Position numbers and translations under genes: made by a program. A stretch of 10,168 bases of DNA, from NCBI GenBank assembly GCA_023409755.1, contig JAEYRA010000061.1:1-10168 (forward strand), given 5' to 3'. Shown piece after piece: positions 5,707-10,168 of this stretch. The first letter of the stretch is position 1, and every line of letters starts with the position of its first letter. The notes under the pieces were generated by a model, which saw nothing but the letters and a program-made list of their open reading frames with translations, was not told the origin of the DNA and ran no database searches. This stretch comes from Bacillota bacterium. GTDB taxonomy: Bacteria > Bacillota > Clostridia > Christensenellales > UMGS416.

Positions 5707-6108
5707 ATGGATTGGAAGGCGTTTTGGGCCAGTGACAGCAACAGCCGCCTGCGGATGGACCGGGGCTGGAAGTGGCTCCTGTACCTGGACGTGGTGCTGC
5801 CGGGGGTGCTTTATCTGCTGGCACTGCCACAGTGGGGCGGGTTCTCCCGCCTGTTTGCGCAGTTCTTCCACACCTGGGCGCTCTTTGTGATGAACCCGGT
5901 GCCGGCCCTGCCCACCCTGGTCGGGGTGCCGGGGCTGCTGCTGCACTTGGGCATGGTCGGCTGGTGCCTGTGGCGGCGCCGCTGGGTGGACGCACTGGTA
6001 TGCCTGCTCTTTGCTGGGCTGATGGCGGCGTTCTTCCTCGTCACGATCGACGGCACCGCCCTCAATTATTGGGCGCTCCTGCCCCTTGACCTTGGGGGAT
6101 GGGGCTGA
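5707..6108 (+). CDS. Small integral membrane protein of unknown function
   Basis: I do not recognise this 133-residue protein. Hydrophobic stretches suggest four membrane segments, about residues 22-40, 46-63, 71-89 and 93-114, with a basic WRRRW turn between the third and fourth and an aromatic-rich, tryptophan-heavy composition. The AGGAGG site at 5696-5701 overlaps the stop codon of the ApbE gene and lies 5 bases from the ATG, so translation is coupled to it. The next gene starts inside its last codons. Its position behind an FMN transferase suggests a membrane partner in the same process, but nothing in the sequence names one. Confidence 0.75.
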   Translation: MDWKAFWASDSNSRLRMDRGWKWLLYLDVVLPGVLYLLALPQWGGFSRLFAQFFHTWALFVMNPVPALPTLVGVPGLLLHLGMVGWCLWRRRWVDALVCLLFAGLMAAFFLVTIDGTALNYWALLPLDLGGWG

Positions 6109-6596
6109 TAGGCGGGGTAGCGGTCATCCTCCCGGCCACGCTGGGGGACATCGACACCCTTGCCGCCCTGCGGGTGGCCATGCTGGGGGAGGAGGAACCC
6201 GAGACCACCCCCGCCGCGATGGAGGAGGTGCGCCTTCAGACCGTCGAGTACCTGCTTGAGAGCCTGACCGCTGCCGACGTGCTGGCCTGGGTGGCCGTGC
6301 AGGACGAGGAAGCCGTGGGCATGGTCATCCTCTCGCTCTTCCGCCTGCCGCCCAACACCTGGTGCCCCCAGGGGAACACGGGGTATGTGAGTAGGCTCTA
6401 TGTGCGGCCCGAGTGCCGCCGCCGGGGCATTGCCCGGGCGCTGATGGACACCCTTCTGGCGCAGGCCAATGCCGCGGGCTGCCAGCGTCTGCTGCTGCAC
6501 GCCACCAGTCAGGGCCGCGCGCTCTACGAGAGTCTGGGCTTCCGCCCCTCGGCGGACACAATGGCGGCCTACATGGATTGCCCGGCGGCACGCTGA
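6099..6596 (+). CDS. GNAT-family N-acetyltransferase
   Basis: The 165-residue product belongs to the GNAT fold, which transfers an acetyl group from acetyl-CoA to an amine; the substrate cannot be told. It opens with the usual ILPATLGDIDTLAALR pattern. The acetyl-CoA loop is at about residues 91-110 (VSRLYVRPECRRRGIARALM, with RRRGIA as the Q/RxxGxG/A motif), and the closing motif is ARALYESLGFRPS-like (GRALYESLGFRPS, about 141-153). The ATG at 6099 lies 8 bases inside the preceding gene's end, overlapping its stop, and has no well-spaced ribosome site, so re-initiation after the upstream stop is likely. No other start codon fits before the conserved beginning. Confidence 0.88.
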   Translation: MGLIGGVAVILPATLGDIDTLAALRVAMLGEEEPETTPAAMEEVRLQTVEYLLESLTAADVLAWVAVQDEEAVGMVILSLFRLPPNTWCPQGNTGYVSRLYVRPECRRRGIARALMDTLLAQANAAGCQRLLLHATSQGRALYESLGFRPSADTMAAYMDCPAAR

Positions 6597-6767
6597 AGGC
6601 ATCATACGGCTGGACGCAAGCGCCCACCCACGCCCCTCAGCCTTACGGTCCATGGCTGCTTCAGTTCCTTTTTCCCCTGCAAATCCACCTTTTCACGTCT
6701 GTTTCGCTCCCCTGTCGAAATATGATATAATACAAGAATATAAATATACCAAAGGGGGCCGGCATCA
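6597..6767 (+). promoter_or_regulatory. Promoter region of the lipid kinase-DUF5711-cvpA cluster
   Basis: TATAAT, a perfect -10 hexamer, is at 6726-6731; 17 bases upstream is TTCGCT (6703-6708), a partial -35 box. The stretch 6720-6750 is strikingly AT-rich against its surroundings. A weak stem, CAGCC (6638-6642) with GGCTG (6654-6658), followed after some bases by CTTTTTCCCC, may end transcription of the ApbE-GNAT unit. A GGGGG ribosome site (6753-6757 region) precedes the TTG start at 6768. Confidence 0.6.
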
Positions 6768-7676
6768 TTGTATTATTTTTTGTGCAACCCCACGGCGGGT
6801 GGCGGACGAGCCAAGGAGACCATCGCAGCGCTGGAGGCGCACCTGAAGGCCGAAGGGCTGGAGTATGAGATCGGGATCTCCACCTATCACAAGCATGCCA
6901 TTGAACTGGTGCGGGACGCGGTGGCCCGCGGGTACCGTCACATCTTTACCCTTGGGGGGGATGGCACGAACTTTGAGGCCGTCAACGGCCTGGCGGCGGC
7001 GGGCCTGCCGGAGGAGGTATCCATCGGCTTTCTGCCCGGCGGCACCGGCAACGACTTCACCCGGCACTTCAACCTGCCGCGGGACCCGATAGCGGCGTTT
7101 GATTCTCTTCGGCGCGGCCCCGCCAGAATGCTGGATGTGTGGAAGGCCAACGATTTGTATTTCATCAACGTCTTTGGCCTTGGGCTTGATGTAGACCTGG
7201 GCGACTGGGCCATGCGCACCAAGAAGCTCCTCAGCGGGATGCCTGCCTATGTGGCGGCGCTGCTGCTGACGCTCGTGGGGTTCCGGTTCAAGAAGATCCG
7301 CCTGACGGTGGGTGACCGGGTGCTGGAGCGGGAGCTGGTGGTGCTGACGGCCTCCAATGGGCGCTATTATGGCGGGGGGATCCTGGTGGCCCCCCAAGCC
7401 CAGGTCAGCGATGGGCTTCTCGATCTAGTGTTCATCAGCCGCGTGGCCAAGGTGAAGATCCCCATGCTGCTCATGAAGTACATCGCCGGCCGGCACATTG
7501 CGGAGGTGCCCCAGTGTGAGCATCTGCAGGTCGACCGTTTCGTAGTGGAGAGCGACCAGCCCCTGCTGTGTGAGACCGACGGTGAGATACAGCTGACGGC
7601 GCCGGTGACGATAGAGCGGGCGCAAAAGGGTATAATGGTCATGGTTGGCGAGGATTTTGAAGGGGAGGAACACTGA
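6768..7676 (+). CDS. YegS/DgkB-type diacylglycerol (lipid) kinase family protein
   Basis: The 302-residue product has the DAGK catalytic domain that phosphorylates a membrane lipid such as diacylglycerol, feeding phospholipid turnover. Motifs: CNPTAGGGRAKE at residues 6-17, the GGDGT nucleotide-site motif at about 63-67 (LGGDGTNFEAVNGL), PGGTGND at about 90-96, and later SDGLLDLVFIS and the ETDGEIQL turn typical of the C-terminal sandwich. Length is normal for the family. The start is a TTG: the family begins just two or three residues before the NPxxG motif, a GGGGG site lies about 10 bases upstream, and no in-frame ATG fits. The DUF5711-like gene begins directly after the stop. DgkB-type function is likely, but undecaprenol or another lipid cannot be excluded. 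Confidence 0.92.
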   Translation: MYYFLCNPTAGGGRAKETIAALEAHLKAEGLEYEIGISTYHKHAIELVRDAVARGYRHIFTLGGDGTNFEAVNGLAAAGLPEEVSIGFLPGGTGNDFTRHFNLPRDPIAAFDSLRRGPARMLDVWKANDLYFINVFGLGLDVDLGDWAMRTKKLLSGMPAYVAALLLTLVGFRFKKIRLTVGDRVLERELVVLTASNGRYYGGGILVAPQAQVSDGLLDLVFISRVAKVKIPMLLMKYIAGRHIAEVPQCEHLQVDRFVVESDQPLLCETDGEIQLTAPVTIERAQKGIMVMVGEDFEGEEH

Positions 7677-7679
7677 GGG

Positions 7680-8780
7680 GTGTATCGCGTTCCAAGGCGC
7701 AGGCCATATTTGAAGGTGTTGCTGGTGTTGCTGGCGCTGGCGTTGCTGGCGGGTGCGGGTTACGGCATTTTCCGCCTGGTGAACCGCACGCCGGATCTCG
7801 CCAGTGAGGCGGTGCTGCTGCCCGGCTCTGACACCGACGGCGGCGTCTATGCCTGGGCTGACGGCGTGCTGTGTGTGGACAAGCGCCAGCTCATCTGCGC
7901 CAACACCAAGGGTGTGACCCAGTGGCACACCGAGCTGCCTGAGGAGAACATGAAGGCCGCCCGGCAGGGCGACCTCACCGTGGCTTGGGGCGGCACGGTC
8001 GTCGTCGTCATCGATGCGGAGGGCCAGGTGCTGCGCACCCAGACCACCACCGGCGACGTCGTCACCGTCGCACCAGGAAAAAATCAATATGCGGTCATTA
8101 CCCGGGAAGATAATCAGCATCGCATGCGTCTATATACTTTGAAGAGCGAGGATCCGGCGGACGAGGAGCTGTTTCCCTACCAGTCGGTCATCGGGGTCGG
8201 TTTCTACGGGCAGGACCTGGGGCTGCTGTGGGTGCTCTACATCGACAGCCACGGCACCACGCCGGTCACCCGCCTTTCCACCTACGGCAAGATGACAACG
8301 GGCATCACCCTCAACGGTGAGGTGGGGTACCTGGCCGTGCCGCAGACGGATGCGACCTATCTGGTGGGTACCCACACGCTGACGACCTGGCAGAAGACCG
8401 GCTCTGAGCGGGACAGTAAACTGATCTATGGCTGGAACCTGCAGGATGTGCTGACCGACAGCAGCGGCAACGTCAGCTTTCTCTTCGCCCCCAGTGGCGG
8501 GGAGGGCGCGTCGGAGCAGATCTCGACCCTGTGGTACCTCTCCTCCAACGGCAGTGAGTACCGCATTCCGCTGCCGGCCGGTTGCGTTCGGGCCCTGCTC
8601 AAGGACAACAACCGCCTGTGCCTGGTGACCCGCAATGGCCTGTATTCCATGGCGCTCAACGGCACGGGCCAGCGGTTCTTCCCGCTGTCGTTCACGGTGG
8701 AGTCCATCCCGGCGGTGGTGCCGGGCAAGGCGATGGTGCTGCAGACCAAGCACCGCAACTATCTCATCCCCATGCCTTGA
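7680..8780 (+). CDS. DUF5711-like membrane-anchored protein
   Basis: The 366-residue product has a basic N-terminus (MYRVPRRRPYLK), one membrane span at about residues 11-31, and a large domain on the far side with recurring short strands and D/G-rich turns (WADGVLCVDKRQLICANTKG; VVVVIDAEGQVL; LVTRNGLYSMALNGTGQRF), which suggests a beta-propeller-like fold. I associate this with DUF5711 of Clostridia, from memory and position before cvpA. The start is a GTG 3 bases after the kinase stop; GGAGG at 7664-7668 lies within the end of the kinase gene, 11 bases upstream. Codons at 8075-8140 (AAAAAATCAATATG and neighbours) are AT-richer than the rest. No function is known to me; a structural or sensing role at the envelope is only a guess. 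Confidence 0.75.
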   Translation: MYRVPRRRPYLKVLLVLLALALLAGAGYGIFRLVNRTPDLASEAVLLPGSDTDGGVYAWADGVLCVDKRQLICANTKGVTQWHTELPEENMKAARQGDLTVAWGGTVVVVIDAEGQVLRTQTTTGDVVTVAPGKNQYAVITREDNQHRMRLYTLKSEDPADEELFPYQSVIGVGFYGQDLGLLWVLYIDSHGTTPVTRLSTYGKMTTGITLNGEVGYLAVPQTDATYLVGTHTLTTWQKTGSERDSKLIYGWNLQDVLTDSSGNVSFLFAPSGGEGASEQISTLWYLSSNGSEYRIPLPAGCVRALLKDNNRLCLVTRNGLYSMALNGTGQRFFPLSFTVESIPAVVPGKAMVLQTKHRNYLIPMP

Positions 8781-8792
8781 CCGGCGCGCCGG
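8781..8792. repeat. 12-base GC palindrome between the DUF5711-like gene and cvpA
   Basis: CCGGCGCGCCGG is a perfect palindrome directly after the stop codon at 8780. It is too short and lacks a T-run to terminate transcription, so the two genes are probably read together. Confidence 0.5.
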
Positions 8793-8816
8793 TGAGGCGC
8801 GGACACGGAGGTTTTT

Positions 8817-9539
8817 ATGGATTTTGGTACCAATCCCATCGATCTCGTGGTGCTGGCGATTCTGGCGGTCAGCGTAGCCGCCGGCTGCTACCAGGGCCTG
8901 CTGGCGACCGGTGCCAACCTGACGGGCTTCGGCATTTCGCTGCTGGCGGCGCGGCTCTTCTACCCCGGTTTGGCGCTGGGCGTCAAGGCAGCTGGTAAGG
9001 TCATCCCGGCGCTGCTCTATTATTCGGAGACCGCCGACATGCTGGGCACGGTGGAGAACTACCGCACCGATGTGGCGGGCCTGACTGAAACCCGGTTGGA
9101 TTCCATCCTGTCGGGCATGACGCTGCCCCACCCTCTGGGGGAGTGGTTTCGCAAGAACGTTCTGGAGGCCGTGTTTGCCCAGGACGGCATCGCCAACCTG
9201 GGGGACTACCTGGCTCGCACCATCGCTGAGACGGTCGTCAATATTTTCTGTTTCTTGTTTGTATTTCTCATCGTTTACCTGGCATTCACCTTCCTGGTGA
9301 ACATGCTGCATTACAGTTTCCGCTTCCCCAAGCTGGCCCACTTTGACGGGCTGCTGGGCGGCGCTCTGGGCCTGGGGCGCGGGGTGCTGCTGGTGTGGGT
9401 GCTGTTCCTCATGATGCCCGCGGTGCTCTCCATGGCCCCGGTGGAGATGATCTCCGACATCGTGGCCGGCGCGAAAACCACCGGGTTCTTCTACGACGGC
9501 AACATCCTGTTCGGTTTGCTGCGAAGCTATATTGGGTGA
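8817..9539 (+). CDS. cvpA: CvpA family membrane protein
   Basis: The 240-residue product has membrane segments at about 8-28, 30-50, 142-164 and 187-205. The first hairpin (NPIDLVVLAILAVSVAAGCYQGLL) follows the CvpA pattern of an N-terminal Asp and a Gly-rich turn, and the third to fourth segments are linked by HFDGLLGGALGLGRGVLL, the conserved G-rich stretch of the family. CvpA was first linked to colicin V production in E. coli and is often associated with envelope stress; its biochemical role is not established. The 80-residue loop between the second and third segments is longer than in the short family members. GGAGG at 8807-8811 sits 5 bases before the ATG. It is the last gene before a terminator-like hairpin. 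Confidence 0.87.
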   Translation: MDFGTNPIDLVVLAILAVSVAAGCYQGLLATGANLTGFGISLLAARLFYPGLALGVKAAGKVIPALLYYSETADMLGTVENYRTDVAGLTETRLDSILSGMTLPHPLGEWFRKNVLEAVFAQDGIANLGDYLARTIAETVVNIFCFLFVFLIVYLAFTFLVNMLHYSFRFPKLAHFDGLLGGALGLGRGVLLVWVLFLMMPAVLSMAPVEMISDIVAGAKTTGFFYDGNILFGLLRSYIG

Positions 9540-9549
9540 CGGCGCGCTG

Positions 9550-9561
9550 GCCGCCTGCGGC
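9550..9561. repeat. Short hairpin after cvpA
   Basis: GCCGC (9550-9554) pairs with GCGGC (9557-9561) around CT, beginning 11 bases after the cvpA stop. A second small pairing, GCGAC with GTCGC, follows at about 9560-9570. Neither is followed by T residues. Confidence 0.4.
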
Positions 9562-9602
9562 GACCGTCGCGAGGGCGAGGGGCTCGTCATAACATATCGT
9601 TT

Positions 9603-9634
9603 GCCCGCCACCGCGCATGTCGCTGGCGGGCTTT
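9603..9634 (+). terminator. Terminator-like hairpin after cvpA
   Basis: GCCCGCCA (9603-9610) pairs perfectly with TGGCGGGC (9624-9631), followed by TTT and a pyrimidine-rich TCTGCTTC tail. It lies 64 bases after the cvpA stop and probably ends the lipid kinase-DUF5711-cvpA transcript. The 13-base apex (9611-9623) is CCGCGCATGTCGC, close to that of stem-loop 3 at 4377-4407. Confidence 0.65.
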
Positions 9635-9734
9635 CGTCTGCTTCGGTCGTGCCTAGTTTACGGGGGAGACGCGCCTGCACGCCTTACGCCGCATCCGGGT
9701 AGCATGGGCGAGCAGTGCGCGCAGCGCACGACCA

Positions 9735-9774
9735 GCCGTGCGGCTATGGCGTTGCTATGCAACGCCATCACGGC
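9735..9774. repeat. Long, almost perfect hairpin in the terminal structured region
   Basis: GCCGTG (9735-9740) pairs with CACGGC (9769-9774), and ATGGCGTTGC (9746-9755) with GCAACGCCAT (9759-9768) around a TAT loop. The only irregularity is a five-base bulge, CGGCT (9741-9745). Its 10-bp-plus-triloop top has the same size and loop type (TAT) as stem-loop 4 at 4467-4489 (TAC). Confidence 0.85.
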
Positions 9775-10078
9775 GCTTGACCCGACGCCGTCCATGGCGT
9801 CTCGGCCTGCGGGCGGGGACGGGTGCGTGCCGTTGGCAGGCTGTTGTGTGCCTTGGCCGGATGAACCGCCCGGCGGCTGCTGAGGTTGTTTCACGCTGCG
9901 AAGGTTGGGGCACCATCCTTCGTTCCCCTGACCGGCGGCACTTAGCCTGCGACTGCCCACGCACCTTACGCCCGCGGTTGATGCTACTGAGTTTTGCTTA
10001 TGTAGCGGGGGTCAGGGCATATAGCCATTCGTGCGTGTGCGAGTTTCTCCCTGGCGACCTGTGGCAGATAGCTCGCGA

Positions 10079-10144
10079 CAGAGGGGCGGGATGTTTGAGT
10101 CTTCCCGTTGCGGAGCATAAGGGAAGGCGAGTTACCGCCCTCTG
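10079..10144. repeat. Nested two-level stem-loop near the window end
   Basis: CAGAGGGGCGG (10079-10089) pairs with CCGCCCTCTG (10135-10144) with one bulged G. Inside, CTTCCC (10101-10106) pairs with GGGAAG (10121-10126), and within that TGC (10109-10111) with GCA (10115-10117). GGCAGA (10063-10068) could compete for the right arm via TCTGCC (10141-10146), giving two alternative folds. Confidence 0.7.
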
Positions 10145-10168
10145 CCTCTTAACTCTTGTGACGGTCGT

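Larger units (their letters stand above)
9635..10168. other. Gene-free, heavily structured region at the window end (candidate noncoding RNA)
   Basis: About 530 bases contain no reading frame with a plausible protein, but many stem-loops in a row: GTGCGC/GCGCAC (9715-9729); a 16-bp stem with one bulge (9735-9774); GACGCC/GGCGTC (9784-9801); GCCTGC/GCAGGC (9805-9841); GCCGG/CCGGC (9856-9874); CGAAGG-t-TGG/CCA-t-CCTTCG (9899-9922); a long-range CACGCAC/GTGCGTG (9958-9964 with 10031-10037) enclosing GCTAC/GTAGC (9983-10006); and CAGAGGgGCGG/CCGCCCTCTG (10079-10144) enclosing CTTCCC/GGGAAG (10101-10126). The nested, multi-branch layout is like a large structured RNA or a long leader for a gene beyond the edge. 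I checked by eye for RNase P RNA, tmRNA, SRP RNA, T-box and rRNA signatures on both strands and saw none. Confidence 0.6.

Noticed and set aside
8130..9680. A 516-codon open frame on the - strand opposite the DUF5711-like and cvpA genes
   Set aside because: It has the same low-complexity composition (Gln, His, Arg, Gly) typical of GC-rich antisense shadows, no ribosome site, and crosses the cvpA terminator.
9617..9883. An 88-codon frame on the + strand after cvpA
   Set aside because: It starts inside the terminator hairpin, has no ribosome site, and its translation has no recognisable feature. The underlying DNA is explained better by stem-loops.
9906..9955. Resemblance to the first half of an FMN riboswitch (GGGGCA, TTCCC, GACCGGCGG, AGCC-GCGA)
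   Set aside because: The spacing between GGCGG and AGCC is too short, the hairpin before TTCCC is different, and the second conserved half (GGTGAAATTCC and GTCCGGATG-like blocks) is absent. Given the flavin theme, a covariance-model scan would settle it.

Overview
The window is GC-rich DNA in which every confident gene lies on the + strand. The proteins look like those of a Gram-positive anaerobe of the Clostridia, probably an Oscillospiraceae/Ruminococcaceae-type gut Firmicute: lipobox lipoproteins, strong AAGGAGG ribosome sites, and a DUF5711-like gene next to a CvpA family gene. This placement is inferred from protein style, not from a marker gene.

Layout. At 1-445 there is a folded leader and a broken membrane-protein gene that I read as an internally deleted, frameshifted remnant of a DUF1646-like ion transporter. 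At 590-3550 follow a long type II NADH dehydrogenase with a C-terminal membrane domain and an all-trans polyprenyl diphosphate synthase of the long-chain (quinone-tail) type. A promoter lies inside the 3' end of the synthase gene and serves an abundant-looking FMN-binding-like lipoprotein (3619-4161). A gene-free stretch of 432 bases (4162-4593) is filled with related stem-loops. Then come an ApbE-type FMN transferase lipoprotein (4594-5697), a small membrane protein and a GNAT acetyltransferase. A new promoter starts the last cluster (6726-9539): a YegS/DgkB-type lipid kinase, a DUF5711-like single-span membrane protein and CvpA. A terminator-like hairpin follows. The last ~530 bases (9635-10168) hold no credible gene but are dense in stem-loops, some of them long and perfect.

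How the genes fit together. NADH dehydrogenase type II with a membrane tail, a quinone-tail synthase, an FMN-binding-type surface lipoprotein and an ApbE flavin transferase are four of the parts of the flavin-based extracellular electron transfer locus described in Listeria monocytogenes (ndh2, dmkB, pplA, fmnB). The window therefore reads as a compact, rearranged locus of that kind: electrons from NADH to a demethylmenaquinone-like quinone and on to flavinylated proteins outside the membrane. EetA, EetB, DmkA and the flavin exporter are not in this window.

The least explained parts are the two gene-free stem-loop regions. In the first, at least three hairpins share one architecture (variable paired arms, then a mismatch, then an apex beginning CGA and ending TCG) while the arms change in a compensatory way; the first and last share about 30 bases. 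One of these hairpins shares a 13-base apex, at 12 of 13 positions, with the terminator hairpin after cvpA. These are direct observations; whether they are mobile elements, an RNA, or protein-binding sites is open.
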